Part shown: positions 45,942 to 58,645 of the stretch, piece after piece
Layout of the letters: the number at the start of each line of letters is the position of its first letter
Numbering within the stretch: the stretch's first letter is position 1
NCBI GenBank assembly: GCA_951217055.1
Contig: OX578282.1
Location: 46,558,329 to 46,622,328, forward strand
Length of the DNA: 64,000 nt
DNA from: Gerris lacustris
Taxonomy: Eukaryota > Arthropoda > Insecta > Hemiptera > Gerridae
Direction of reading: 5' to 3'
Notes under the pieces: generated by a model
The model's database searches: none
What the model saw: only the letters and a program-made list of their open reading frames with translations
What the model was told of the DNA's origin: nothing
Position numbers and translations under genes: made by a program

Positions 45942-46129
45942 TTTTTTTTTTTTTGGGGGGGGGGGGGGGGTAGTCCCTTTCAACAGCTTAGGATATTGCA
46001 GGGCGGGGGATATCCGGCCACTTTATGAGATCATCAGTGAGAAACATTTCTCACCCCCTGGGATTCGAACTCACTTTAGACTTTGGTGTCAGAGTTGAGT
46101 GCGCTAACCATTCGGCTACGCTGGCCCCC
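45942..46129 (-). mobile_element. tRNA-derived SINE with poly(C)-poly(A) tail
   Basis: Read on the minus strand, GGGGGCCAGCGTAGCCGAA opens the head. Box A is TAGCCGAATGGTTAGCGC and box B is GAGTTCGAATCCC, with good spacing. The body (GAAATGTTTCTCACTGATG, GTGGCCGGATATCCCCCG) follows and the element closes with C16 and then A13. Box A and box B are intact enough for RNA polymerase III. The degraded copy at 2969-3115 shares the head. Confidence 0.85.
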
Positions 46130-46401
46130 TTTTAAAGGGTTTTTGTCAATTTCATCTTTGATAACAGCTAAATCACTTTTAAATGTATAATTTTTAATTA
46201 TGAAATTCTTTAAAGTGATGAATATGCTTTACTTTTTATCGAGGAAATATTAAATAAATACTCAGCTCCTTTCGGCTTGGCAAAGTATACAATTTTTAGA
46301 GGAGTTACTCTATCTCCAAGCTATATTCTTCCCATGTATTTTTTACAGGATAAATATTTTCCTTGCCATGCCTGTCCCGAATATTCTCTCTTAGGAGATA
46401 G

Positions 46402-46531
<130 letters not shown>

Positions 46532-48028
46532 GGTGTATGGGTGTTTGTTTTAGAAGGATATCAGATATTTTTTTAAGCTAAAAGTCTAAGTAAAAAAAAG
46601 TTTGATTCTTTATTTCCTAACATATTTCATTTTGTATAAATTCTATATTTGAAAATATGTGTCATATTAAATAAACAAAAAATGAAGTAAATATTTAAAA
46701 AAAAAAATAAAAGTGTAGGTACATGTATTTCGAAATTTTACTATTTGTAAATAGTACTCTACGTGAAATGTTTCCACCATTTACTAATAAGAATTAACTA
46801 GGTTGCCCTAAAATCATAGTCTAATCAAGAATAATCTAGGTTTGATTATTAAAGGAGTGGAAAAAGTTGCTCATTATTATCGCGTTAAAGTTTTATGATA
46901 GAATACGTGGCTGTCAATCAGAACTTGAAGAAAAATGTACATGAATAAATACATTAAAAGCAAAAGAAATTTGTGTAGATTTCTAATCAAATAAGCGGAG
47001 AAAACAATATCTATTGATATGTCAACTTAATTTGCTCTTAGTCCTTTTAAACCTAGAATTGTTTTCGAAACAATGGCTTACAGAGAACCAATACAAAGCC
47101 TTCGAATCAATGAGATCTGGCTGGACTTCCAAGAAAACCCGCATCAAATATTCAGCATTTGTCTCTTTCTAAAATTACCTTTAGATAGAGGTTTTCCTTA
47201 ATTCTTGTAACCGAATTATCTTTTAGCTCACTTCCAGAAGAGACTTTTGACATCTGGATTTTTCTCAAGAAAAAATAGAATTTTCCCTTTACCCTTATTG
47301 TATTACTTGACAATATTAAGAATCCTTTTTGAAACATTTCCATATTCTAAGGAACAAAGCCGAATGAAGTGGAAACGTGTTTAGAAAAGAAATCCGATGA
47401 AAGATTTATTTACTTGAAGAACAATATGTTCACAAGAAAAAGACTCAGGTTCAAATCTTACACACAATAGAATTACTTACTTAAAATCTATATACCCTTA
47501 TTGTTGTAAAATGTTCGTTGTATGCCAGAGTAATCTTATAAAGTTGTACAGTTTGCTGTAAGAACTCTGGCTGCTCCACTGTTTCCTCCTCAATTCGACG
47601 TTGGTTTCTCCCCTTAATCTGTTTTTAATGTCTCATACACAAGTAGATATGTAGAGAGAGAACGTATTGTGGTTGGCGTAAAAGTTTGAGTTGAAGATTT
47701 TGATGGATTTACACGTTTTGACGTCCCTTGAGTCCAAAAATGTGCGGTTTTTTTTTGTTTGTTTTTTTTTTTTTTTTTAAAAAGTCTTTTGTCTGTCCGC
47801 AGTCTGTGCAGACTAAATTACGGGACCGATTTTGAAGAAATTTTGTGTACATTTAACTGCTAAAAATATTTAATAATTGGAATAATTTTTTCCTTACTAT
47901 GCAAGTTTTAGCATTGAATCAAATTTACATAGATTAATATTAATAGATTATTGTAATATTAATCAAGATTATTTTTCATAGCCTTTATTCATTTTAAAAT
48001 TTAGGTGAGAGTGAGAGACACAAAAAAC
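46532..48028. other. No recognised gene; fragment of a dispersed repeat
   Basis: At about 47700-47870, CCCTTGAGTCCAAAAATG, GTCTGTGCAGACTAAATTA and GGGACCGATTTTGAAG place a third, shorter copy of the repeat at 13384-13680. The rest is A+T-rich without a gene. Confidence 0.5.
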
Positions 48029-49002
48029 ATTTTATCTCCAGTTGGGGGAAAAGTTATGATTTTGAATTAGTTTAGAGGGTCTAAAACAGGTCTTTTCATC
48101 CTTGAACTCAAAAAGTAGGGAGAAAAAGTAAAAGTAGGGCGAAAAAGTAAAGTAGGGCAAAAAAGTAAAGATTGCAACTTAATTTAAATATTAGAAAATG
48201 AATGGCTAATGTATAATGAAGATGTTGAAATCAAGTTGGCGGCACTGCGCTTTTTTGATCATGTTTATCTTTGTTTGTAACCTGCATCTAAATAACCTTC
48301 TATTTGAGTTTAATTCCAATTCTTATTTGTTTTTAATATTGAATCTCTTGTATCTGCTATTAAAAGTGCTTAAAATTATGGTTATTTATTAAAATTACAC
48401 CAAATTAGCCTTGCACCCAAATCCAAATGTCCAATCCCTTTCCTCACTGACTATCCCAACCTCTCCTCGCCGGAGACTAAAAAGAGAATGGCCTAGGGAC
48501 CTTCTAAACATTGTAACCTAACATTTAAGTCTATACGTAAATATATATGTAATAATAAATAAAAAATATGCATGAATATAATAAAACATGTTACGAAGTG
48601 CCACCACTGGGTGACCACCCGAATCAAGTCAATACCATAATGTTAATATAAATTGTAATTCATCATCAAGACTTCTTGTTACATAATATATGTAGTTGAA
48701 GTTATGACAATAAAGAAATTTAAAAAAAAAAAATTATTAAAATAATAAATAAAAACTGTGCAATGGACGAAAATGTGTATTTTCTTCCTACTGGAGGTAG
48801 GACCCCTCGCGGTAATTATATCCCTCGGCTGCGCCTCGGGAGCTAATTAGAGTTATTCCCTCGGCTGTGCCTCGGGAATTAAAGAGTCTAATTCCCTCGG
48901 GATTAAAGGACCATGGTTCCTTCGGCTTCGCCTCAAGAACCAACTTTTTCGTTCAGGGAATAATGGCTTACTTTACTCCCTAGGTGCATAAATAACTATT
49001 AT
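48029..49002 (-). repeat. Dispersed repeat family, copy 2 (inverted to 2004-2833)
   Basis: Reverse complement of 2004-2833 over its full length, from TTTATCTCCAG to ATGCACCTAGGGAGTAAAG's complement. It keeps the three GGC..GCC hairpins (about 48825-48940). It is interrupted by the retroposon at 48396-48733. Confidence 0.75.
48396..48733 (+). mobile_element. 5'-truncated retroposon, poly(A)-tailed
   Basis: The insert ends ATGACAATAAAGAAATTT and then A12. Perfect 10-bp direct repeats TTATTAAAAT (48386-48395 and 48734-48743) flank it. Coding capacity is absent, so only a 3' end is present, probably of a LINE. Confidence 0.82.
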
Positions 49003-49084
49003 GTATGTATTTACTTATTATTATTCAATGATATTTTATTATCAATATTTTGATTTTGTTGTAATTTTGTTTTTTTCTAATTAC

Positions 49085-49335
49085 TTACTACTGTCACGAT
49101 ATCGAAGAACAGACTTATCATTTCCTATAATTAAGAGCCAAATTTATAATTTCTGTTGAGTATTATATAACTGCTTATGTTATTGTACTCTGAACTCCTA
49201 TTTGTACAGTTGTAAAAAAAACTTATGCAAATACAAAGATTCTATTCTATTCTAATAAAAGATGATATAAAATCATATCATCTTTATTATACGGAATCTT
49301 TTTAATTATTTATAATTAAAAAGATTCCGTAAGTA
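49085..49335 (+). repeat. Possible LINE 3' end and two adjacent hairpins
   Basis: A segment ending CAAATACAAAG followed by ATTCTATTCTATTCTAATAA (to about 49258) resembles a LINE 3' tail built of short repeats. Two perfect short hairpins follow: AAAGATGATATAAAATCA with its complement, and ACGGAATCTTTTTAATTA with its complement (to about 49331). Confidence 0.5.
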
Positions 49336-49400
49336 ATTTCTTACTCAAATTACCATCGCTGTAACTTAGGACTTTCCTTTCCAACCTCTAGGCCACTTTT

Positions 49401-50071
49401 TAGAATCTGTAGGCAAAACCAAGGACCCTTATATTTTCCTGAGTGGGTTTGTCTGTCCGTCCGTCCGTCTGTCATCTGCTCTCACGGATACACCTTTTTT
49501 CCGATCATGTTGAAATTTGGCATATATGTATATAATACCTACCCACACATTTTGAAAATGTAGTGACTTAAATAAAATATTTTTGAAAAAAAAGGGTAAA
49601 AAAACTTAAAGGTTATTATTATTATTTTTTTTTTTTTTGGGGGGGGGGAGACCGTGTGGGTATCATATGAAAGGGTACGTCGAGCTAATTACAAAATGTA
49701 TAATATTTTGGTTATAAGCTTTGATAGGGCGAGTGAAGGCAAGTTTGAAGTTGGTGTGAAAAGTGCCCCCCCCCCCCCCTCTTCTCCCTGAAAAACTTCC
49801 TGCACATTCTTCGACCAAAAGTAAAGATGCCACTTGTTGGGAATTTCTAAAAATAATTATTTTTCATTTATTGATAAAAATAAGTTTTTTTTATAATTAT
49901 GCTCTTTTCGATGTATTTATATGTTTATAGTACGGTTCACTGGCAAAAAATACTTTATCAGAAGTTTGTTTATGTGTTTTAAAAATATCAGACCCATAGG
50001 ATACTGCTTAAACAGTACTGTGTTGCCTACGGACCTCGCTGTGTGCTAACTAGCACACATTTGACCTGTTT
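49401..50071 (+). repeat. AGGGTCCGTAGGC repeat family, copy C
   Basis: The head is diverged (AGAATCTGTAGGCAAAACC). The GTCCGTCCGTCCGTCTG run, CTCACGGATACACC, ATGAAAGGGTACGTCGAGCT, a C13 tract and the end GCCTACGGACCTCGCTGTGT all follow the order of copy B. It carries a T13-G10 junction where copies A and B have only T runs. Confidence 0.82.
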
Positions 50072-52064
50072 TTTATTAAATAAAAACTGTTTAAATAATT
50101 TCTCTTAATAAAAAGTTATAAATTTATTTCACGTTTTCTCCAAACCGCGTCTGTTCTAGATATGTATAGTACGTTCACCCACTTATAATAATTTTTTTTT
50201 TTTTTCTTCAATAATAATTTAACACTCTAATTAGATTAATCTTACACACTATGTTTTACACAATGAATAGTATAAATATATTCTATAATATCTTTAGAAA
50301 TATTACATTAAATTATTATTATATTATTCTGTTTAGCCAAGCATGAAGTGTAAGTTCACACCGTACTGGGTTAAATGTGGTAAAATAATTTTAGTTTCAC
50401 ATAAGGCACGTACATTTAAAAAGTCATGTAAGTGTAAAACCACAAATATCAATGTGTTGTCAAGCGTTGAGCTAAAACACAAGCCAAGCTGTCTGGGATG
50501 GATAAAAACGTGGGGTTTACCCAAGGACAGACATTGACTTTTGTTCTATTTCTCATGTTTAGTTTAAATTATGCTTTTTATATTTGTGGTTTTTTGAACC
50601 ATTTAACAGTTCTTTCCGTCATATTATACTTGATATTTTTTTTCTTTAAAATTAATTGTTTTATAAATGTTAACGATTGATAATAATAGTTGTACTGCGG
50701 TTTACAGTTACGGTTCGAAAAATTTGCTTTCATTATATAAAGAGAAATTACTAATACACTTATATAAATAGTATTGAGAAAAAAATTACTTACTTGTCCC
50801 ATTCGATTCAAATAATACTCATTAAAGTACGTCTAAAGGTAAACCTCACGACTGATTTATTTTAAAAGTTGTTCATTACCAACCCCCCCCCCCCCCCCCC
50901 TCCTCTAAAAAAAACCCTATTCTACTGCCCAACTTTTGCGGTCTCTTTAAATAAAAAAATTTCTGCAAGGGTGAAGTCACAAAACAAGATTCATGAATAG
51001 ACGAATTATGACTTTTTCCAATTCCCTATGTTACCCGTACTTATTGGTTATTATTATTGATGATTTTTTTTTAAATCTATATTTTCTGATATATTATATT
51101 CACTAAATAATAATATTCACTAAATAAAAATCGAAAACATCATTTAGGGGTTTGGATAAAAATAGAGCACAAACTCAAAAATGTTTAAAAAATCTTTCCA
51201 AGCTCTTGATTCGGAATAACCTAATTTCTTTTCGGTTAAGATCAACCCAAAATGTGGCCCGCAATAACGCCCAGGCTATTTGACGTAATCGAATCAAATA
51301 ATGCTTAAACTTGCGTTATACAAACTGTTAGTAATCGACGTCACTTTTTACTTTTTTAATATTACATCTCGGCAATTCTTAACCAAAAAAAATTTTGCTC
51401 GAGGTAACTTTGGTATAAAAATTGTTTGCGCCTGAAAGGTTACACATTTTTAGATCAATTTACAACCAAAATTGAAATTACCCTAAACAATATTTTACTA
51501 ATATTCGAGGAACGGATAAGGTTTTAGAGTAAAAAAGTAAAGCGCGCTTCACGTAACGTAAGTACGTGAGGCGATAATCGCCGGTTTCTGTACGATTAAG
51601 TTAAAATTATAAGTGTAAAAGTTTAATAGTTGCATATTCTTTTTCTACACTTCAAGACCTTTAAATTGATTTATAACATGTCATGGTGACTAAAAACCTT
51701 TTTTTTTGGCCGCCATCTTGAAAATATTAAGTGTGAAAACTCCAAAAAGTCTACAGTTGCCTCAAATGCCGAGATGCACCCGTGATACCGAATTTCATGT
51801 TCCTAGCTATAGTAGTTTATGAATTGAAACAAGCCAACGGACAGACAGACAGAGGCGGTTTCTTAAAAACGGTCCGAGACAACTCAGACAAACTTTCTTT
51901 TATACGAGTCCATAAATACTTAGCCCAGTGTTTTCCATTTATTAGTTTTTGTAGGTACAATTAATAATTATTGAACATTTTAACAAAATGTATCATAAAA
52001 ATAACTTCTACTCTTCGGGGAATCGAGACCGGCCTCTCTCCATCCACGTTTAAAGCTATTTTCT
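50072..52064. other. No recognised gene; TE remnant near 51680-51900
   Basis: GGCCGCCATCTTGAAAATATT and a GGACAGACAGACAGAGGCGG run mark a decayed element at about 51680-51900. A C20 tract lies at about 50883-50902. The short complementary frames at 50333-50537 show no domain. Confidence 0.4.
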
Positions 52065-52390
52065 CAGGACCTAGATTTTTGCCGGGAAAACGGCTTATAT
52101 CATTAGATTCGTTTTTAAATGTGCTACATTTTAGATTTTTTTAAAATTAAAATTATCGGAGAAATAATTTTTTTTTTTTCATGTTTTTTCAGAGTTTTTG
52201 TGGGATAGCCCCCCAAATTTAGAGCTAAAATTCATTTCTTGTGATCTCCGCGGAGAATGATTTTTCTAAACAAGTATGCCAAATTTCGTAAAAAACCAGT
52301 CCTTCAGTTTAGGCTCCAGGCCTCTGCAGAGACGACAGGTGACAGGCAGACAATTTTTTAAAAACCACTTTTTTGGACTCAAGGGACCTC
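52065..52390 (+). repeat. Dispersed repeat, copy 2 (inverted to 13384-13680)
   Basis: TTTTTGCCGGGAAAACGGC, AGCCCCCCAAATTTAGAGC, AGTATGCCAAATTTCGT, CAGTTTAGGCTCCAGGCC and ACTTTTTTGGACTCAAGGG give the order expected for the reverse complement of 13384-13680. Confidence 0.7.
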
Positions 52391-52594
52391 AAAACATGTA
52401 AATCCGTCAAAATCTCAAAATCGAATATTCCGCTTTCACAATACCTTCTTTTTATATGAGAAAGTAAAAAACTATCATCTTTTATTGCGTCTTTTAAGGC
52501 TTTCTTTCTAAAAACGATGTACTCAAATCAATAAACCAGGGTTCAATTCTATGTTCAGAGAAGAAACAAATTTCACTCTAATAATACGAGTAAT

Positions 52595-53389
52595 AGGGTA
52601 AAGGCACCTAATATGGCACAGGTAGGTAATATGGCATAGTGGGTTTTCTATTGAACCAAGAGCTAATTTCTGTCAGCGATTGAGTCAACGAAGTAGTTAT
52701 ACAGTAGTGCCGCTAGGGAGATAGTGATATATCTTAAACTCCTCACCATTTTCTCAATATTCAGCCATTTCCAAAAATTAGTGTCAACAAAAGTTTATAG
52801 TGATTCCTTTTGATCGGCCAAAAGTAGTGGAATGTAAGTACTTAACTAATATATGTTTACAGATATACATTCAGTATGTTGTGTAGATTAAGGTGCACCC
52901 ATCAGTTTTATGTTTTCAACTCATTGTTTATTTTATGGAAGAACTGATGTGAAAAACGTGATTCCATCAAATATGGCATATGAAATATTCCCAATTAAGA
53001 CCTATGCCATATTAAGGGTGCCTTTTCAACAATGCGATCTAATATTCAGCATTTAATAAATAAACACATTAATTTCTTATAATTATAATAGCTAACTATT
53101 TTACATTAATGTACAGAGATAAAAACCAGATCATTGCTGTGAGTTCCATGGTATGCCATATTAAGGGGCGACAATTTTTATCATCGTTTTTGGATTTTTT
53201 CCTTTTAAAAATTCTCAGAAGTCTTGTGTTAAATATTTAGTCATTGTAGCGTTGGCTCATTATACTTAAGTACTCATTATACTTAAGTAGTTAATCTATC
53301 ACTAGGATTTTTTTGTGCTACAAAATTCGCTATTTGGAGGGTGAAACCTATTGCCGAAAAACACTATGCCATATTAGGTGCCTTTCCCT
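52595..53389. mobile_element. TIR element with AAGGCACCTAATATGGCA ends
   Basis: The left end reads AGGGTAAAGGCACCTAATAT and the right end is its inverted near match ATATTAGGTGCCTTTCCCT. Further TATGCCATATTA words occur inside (near 53003 and 53153), each followed by an AAGGG-like word, as if TIR sequence had been copied inward. No transposase frame is seen. The target duplication is short (TA or a TWA-like trinucleotide) or unclear. Confidence 0.75.
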
Positions 53390-54501
53390 TATATACGTGA
53401 GTAAAATGACAGTCTAACAATAAAAGTTTAGCATGACACTTAATGAGAATAATTTATCAACAACTAACAAATTAGACCATTAAAAATCTAAATGTGAATG
53501 AGTAGTTGGATCTGCATTTGTTAGAGCTCTTTATATTGTTAACTTATATTTCCCAAAGTGTAACATCTTTTTCAGAATCATAAATAACTCGTAGAATCAA
53601 AAGAGGGACATTAAAGATGAGATTAATTTTGTGGATTTTACAAAACACCTACTAAGAATACCAGAAGTTATGATCTTCTAATTTGCTAAGAGCACCTCCA
53701 GCAACTAATTACCTTCTCTTTTACATAGATTAAGAACGCCTACAGAACATGGTACTATTTTTATTTCCTATAATCTCTCTAGATGTTGTTGTTTCATTAA
53801 ACTATTGTAAAAGTTAGAGTGGAAAGTTTATTAATATGATGGTGTATGTAGTTATAGTCATTATACATGAACTTGAGAGTCATTAGAATGAGTTAAAAGG
53901 TCAAGTTCCTTCTTCATTCGGATTGTTAATGTGAACAGTACAGTCAACAACCTCATCTTGCTTTCCCTCTATAACATTTCTAAATACAATATTACTGTGT
54001 CCTGTACAATTACATATAAAGTGGTAACATCATTTTACATTATGTTGGGAAATCTAATAAGCTCATAAAGTTGCTATGTTATACAATATAGGGACATTTA
54101 GTTAGCCTAGATTGGAAGCCCTTTGTTTATTAGTTTATTTGCTTATAACCCGAAAGTTTTTGCTACACTAAGTAATTTATCTACTCGCCAAATGTTATAC
54201 TTCATAAGCAACTTCTAACTACGCTTTTAACGCTCCTCACAACATGAGTTTTTTTTTTCTTTTGTTTATAATTATTTAATCCAGTTTCTTCGTTACTTCT
54301 TACTACTCATTTTCATAACCTAGTTTATCTATCTTGTTCTCTTCTCTCATCTTTGCGATACTAATGTTATTTCTCCTACACTTTATCACACGTTTTCACT
54401 TATTTAACAAACTTATCGGCTTGACGGGAGCACAGTCGTACCCATTCTCTACTGGAACCAACTCAAGGCACTCTGGACCTCTATTTATCCAATTATTGAT
54501 A
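53390..54501. other. No recognised gene
   Basis: A+T-rich without structured repeats. Confidence 0.45.
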
Positions 54502-54509
54502 CTTAGATA

Positions 54510-55985
54510 CAGGGGCGGATCCAGGGGGGGGCGAGGGGGGCGACCGCCCAGGGCCCCGCGCCTTGGAGGGCCCCGCGCCATAGAAAATTAAAATAAAATA
54601 CTTATACTTTACAGGCAAATTTGTAGTTCATAGTGAAGATTGTCCGCGGGGCCCCGTGCCATATACAAAACATGAAATATTAGAATTAAAAAATTCAGTC
54701 AAATTTAGTTTACATAGAAGAGCCTAATACCTAACTACCTTTTCGCGGGGCCCCTGGCTATAAAAAAGTCAAATAAATAAGTTATAAAATATAGATTAAT
54801 ATTTTTTTATGTTTAAGATAGCTATCGGGGCCCCGCTCCATATAAAATTAAGTGAGTTAACGTCCTAGTGTTTTCTCACCCTCCCCCTTTTCAAAATGAT
54901 GACGATTTTGTTATATATTCTGTGGGGTAAATCTTCATTATGTGTCCCACCTATATCTAAACGTCCAATTTAATTCGTTTTCTTTCAAACTGTTCCTTTT
55001 TACATTACAAAAACGATTTCGGTTGTAGCATCTCGATATATTCAATTTTTTTTAATTTTAGGGAAAAGTATGGAAGGTTATGGTAAGTTTAGGTTGAGTT
55101 TAGTACTTTCTGACCTGACCCCTGACCTAATAATAACCTTCTATCATTACCCTATAAAACGTGACATTCCGTGTTTTTTTTTAAACAAATAAATGAAACA
55201 CTACACAACCTGATACTACACAACCTTAATCGTTTGACAATGTACAGAGATATGTAAAAATGACAAATCCTGTAAAAAGGAATAGTAAAAAAAAACTAAG
55301 TATATCGGACAGATACGAAATAATTGGGCCAATTAGTGCAGTTTTACCAATTGATGTCAAAGAGAAACTTCACCTCAGAGATGCATTAAAACGCTGTTTT
55401 GAGAGGTCATATTTAAAAAAATTTCCGGGGGAGAACCCCCGGACCCCCCTTAAAATGTGTCTTTGAAAATTAAACTAAAAACTCGGCACTAAAATGGAAA
55501 GTTATAAGCTGAGAATATAAATTCTGGGAGTAAATTTAAAGTGCTCGAGTGTAGATTTCAAATTATAGGACTGATCACAAATAACACAACATTTTATTTA
55601 CACCATAAAACCGAAAATATCATGAGAGAAGAATAAATAGTTAAGTATAACAGAGCCTAATTATTATAATAAAAATGTTTCTTTTCGATTACGTTTGCAA
55701 AGAAAATGATGATTAGTTGAAAACGATCATCAAATGGGGTTTATGTTCAAATAATATGTTACATTAAAATCATGAGCAGAATTGTAATTAAGTTTTGAAT
55801 TATTTTGAGAGCAAAAACGTTCGACTGGCCCTAAGTGAAGGGAATTAGCCATAAAATAGGATCAAGTTATAAGTGGTTTATTATTAAGTTACTTTATTGT
55901 TTTTTATCAGCAATCCCCGCTCCATCCTAGGGGGCCCCGCCATTTTGTCTCGCCCAGGGCCCCGCAAGATCTAGATCCGCCACTG
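54510..55985. mobile_element. hAT-like non-autonomous element, 8-bp target duplication
   Basis: The ends are CAGGGGCGGATCCAG and, inverted, GATCCGCCACTG. CTTAGATA lies immediately outside both (54502-54509 and 55986-55993). Short CA(G)G..GGATC termini with an 8-bp duplication are typical of hAT elements. Both ends carry CGCCCAGGGCCCCGC, and GGGGCCCCG-CCATA units recur at about 100-bp steps from the left end. A short frame at 55260-55466 might be a transposase leftover, but I recognise no domain in it. Confidence 0.85.
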
Positions 55986-55993
55986 CTTAGATA

Positions 55994-58502
55994 TATAAAT
56001 TATTCATTATAAACTGAACCAGAAATACATTTTTTCCGTGGTAGGCTGTGAAATAGTAACTTTAGAGCCTAAAAAACATATTTAAAATCAATTTTTTCAT
56101 TACGTGGACAAAAAAAAAAATATTTTCATTACTCCTAAACTGTATTGAAAATTTTTATTTAACTAATTTTAACTTTATTGAACCTCCTAGGAGGTAAAAC
56201 ATTTTTTACGTCCTACGGGTAGTTATCAAAAGTGCCGTTTTTAGCGCTGCAATCTTTGTAGCCATGCTTCTTAATACGATTAAAATCCACTAGATGTCAA
56301 TGCGTTTTATTTGTCTTTTTTTATAGTGTAACCTCTTTAAGGTTTCTTTTTCTCAAAATCTTAAGTAGGTACGTACTAATATTTGTTATAATTATATAGA
56401 TTCATATTTAATGTTTTTTCATTGTCTGCTACCTCGGAAAAAAATAGCATATGCTACACACTGTGAAGTGTTTTTTCTTTACCATGGTAATATTTACAGT
56501 CGAGCGAAGCGAGGCGATATAGTTGCCGCTATAAAGAAAAAACTAACTTCACAGCCTAGTAACATAATATACAATTACACCTCTACCAGCTTTTTGCCAG
56601 TGCAAAAAAAAGCACATCAGACTCTTTGCAGCAATCTTACCCATTGTTAAGCAAGCACGCCTTAAATCATTTTATTTTTCAATATCTAGATAGTTTTCTA
56701 AAATATCTTCTCAAGCTAATAGAATAATAATTTAATCTCCTGTTGCTAATTAATTGAGAAAACAGAAAATATGATTACCTTATCAAAAAAAAAATACAAA
56801 TTATTCTGATTAACAGCTAAGTTACACGTTCCGCTACTGATAGACACACACGATACAAATAATTATAATCAACTCTTATTCAGGGATTTCTCAAGAGTAA
56901 ATCATTTTAACCCTTAGGTTAAAATTAAAACAAAATCCCACATCAAATATAATTAACTGTCCCTTCATTATGATGAGTTGCTCTACACCTAAACTTTTCT
57001 GTTCTTTCCCGTGTAAAATACTTCCCTATTTCCAATATTTTACAGTTAAATAAATACACGGAATTTTCACCGTAAACCTTAAAAGGAAAGCCTTCAAGGA
57101 CTAAGTTCTTGCGAAACTTTGAGTTATTATCATTTCCATTCTTACTAAACATCCTCACAAAGTATGTTCTTAAATGTACTTACAAAACCTTCACTCAAAA
57201 TAATTCAAAATTACTTACGTTTAAGTTTGATTCTACCCACCTTATTTCCTCTAGATAAGAATAAATAAATAATTTATGATGTGCAATTTCGAAGGAAAAT
57301 TAATCTTACTCATGCTGTTGGAATAATTGATAACAAGTTAATGGGAAAGCAACCACTGGGATTACACCTTCTACAATCCTTGAGCTTAATCTTTGAAAAT
57401 AATCCGGTTGTTAATAAAGGAGAGGAATATTTCATGAAGTTTATAATACAACAATGAACTTTCAAATTTGTATTTTTTTATTATAAGTTTTAAACTTTCT
57501 TATTTTTCATTTTTTTTTATATTTTAGGTTTCTTTAATTCTTAGGTATTTTTTTTCTTTCAGCACCTTATCATTAATATAGATATTTCCTTTTGCGATTT
57601 TTTTTTAACAAGTATCATTTAATCACATATTGAGATAACTTAGATAAAAGCATAAAAAACATTGCAGTTTTAAAATTTTAAAATCTTTCAGATACTTTTA
57701 TTGTGTCTAAAAACTAATAGTTACAAGGAGCAGAGTCAAACAACACATTGAACAAGACAAAGACTATAGTATAGTTCAATATTACATAGAACAATTTATA
57801 GATATATGTAATACAATAGTTACCCGCTACCGGCTTACACACGAGAGTACAAGGCACAACAGTTCAAGATGCAACCGCTAGGTGCACCTCATGTGTATTC
57901 TCACACATTATTCATTAAAGAATTGATCCACAACAATAGTTACTAGCTAGATATTTTTAAATTTTAATTAAAATGTTATACTTCACAGGAAAAATGCATT
58001 ATTTTATTTGTAACAATGTTATGTTAAACTAAGAATTTAAATTGGACTTTTATCAAAGCCATTGTTAAATTACAAATAACTTTTAGTGATTCTCAAAACT
58101 AGACCCCCAGAAAAAAAAAATAGGAAAATCATACTAAACCTTCTAAATAAAGTGGAGCAGGGCTTGTATAAATTTAGATAGAAGTACGTATTTGAAAATT
58201 TTTATGATCTTTCTTCCTAAATAAAGGGCTTTCTGGACCCTGTGCAATAAATAGTAATATGATTAGTGTCAAGCACGTGTCACATCTCTAAATTAAAACC
58301 TGTAGAAAACGTTTTCAATAACTATTTCAGTTTTAAGAGTTTACTTCTTGTTGATTAAAAACTGACAAAGACGACATAACCTGGGTTGGCATGTTTGGCA
58401 ATAAAGAGGCAGAAACAAGCATTAAGAGGTAGAACTTACAAATTATTTGCGAGTTAATTTTGCTTACTAAGTTAATAATATTATCTCTACTTGTCTATAA
58501 TA
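55994..58502. other. No recognised gene
   Basis: A short GTCGAGCGAAGCGAGGCG patch near 56500 is typical of MITE interiors. All open frames are short and unrecognised. Confidence 0.4.
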
Positions 58503-58645
58503 GACGAGCCGTTAAGCCCATGACAACGGGCTTAATTTTATATATAAAAAAAATGAAATTAACTTAATTATTATTATATCTAAGACCAACAAATCAAAAC
58601 ATACATTTATTTTTATTGGAATAAATGTGGTTGCCTTAGCTTAGA
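58503..58645 (-). repeat. Dispersed repeat with CCCGTTGCCACGG tail, copy 3
   Basis: GACGAGCCGTTAAGCCCATG, ACAACGGGCTTAATTTTATA, GACCAACAAATCAAAACATA and TTTTTATTGGAATAAATGTG give the reverse complement of the order in 12130-12305. Confidence 0.75.
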
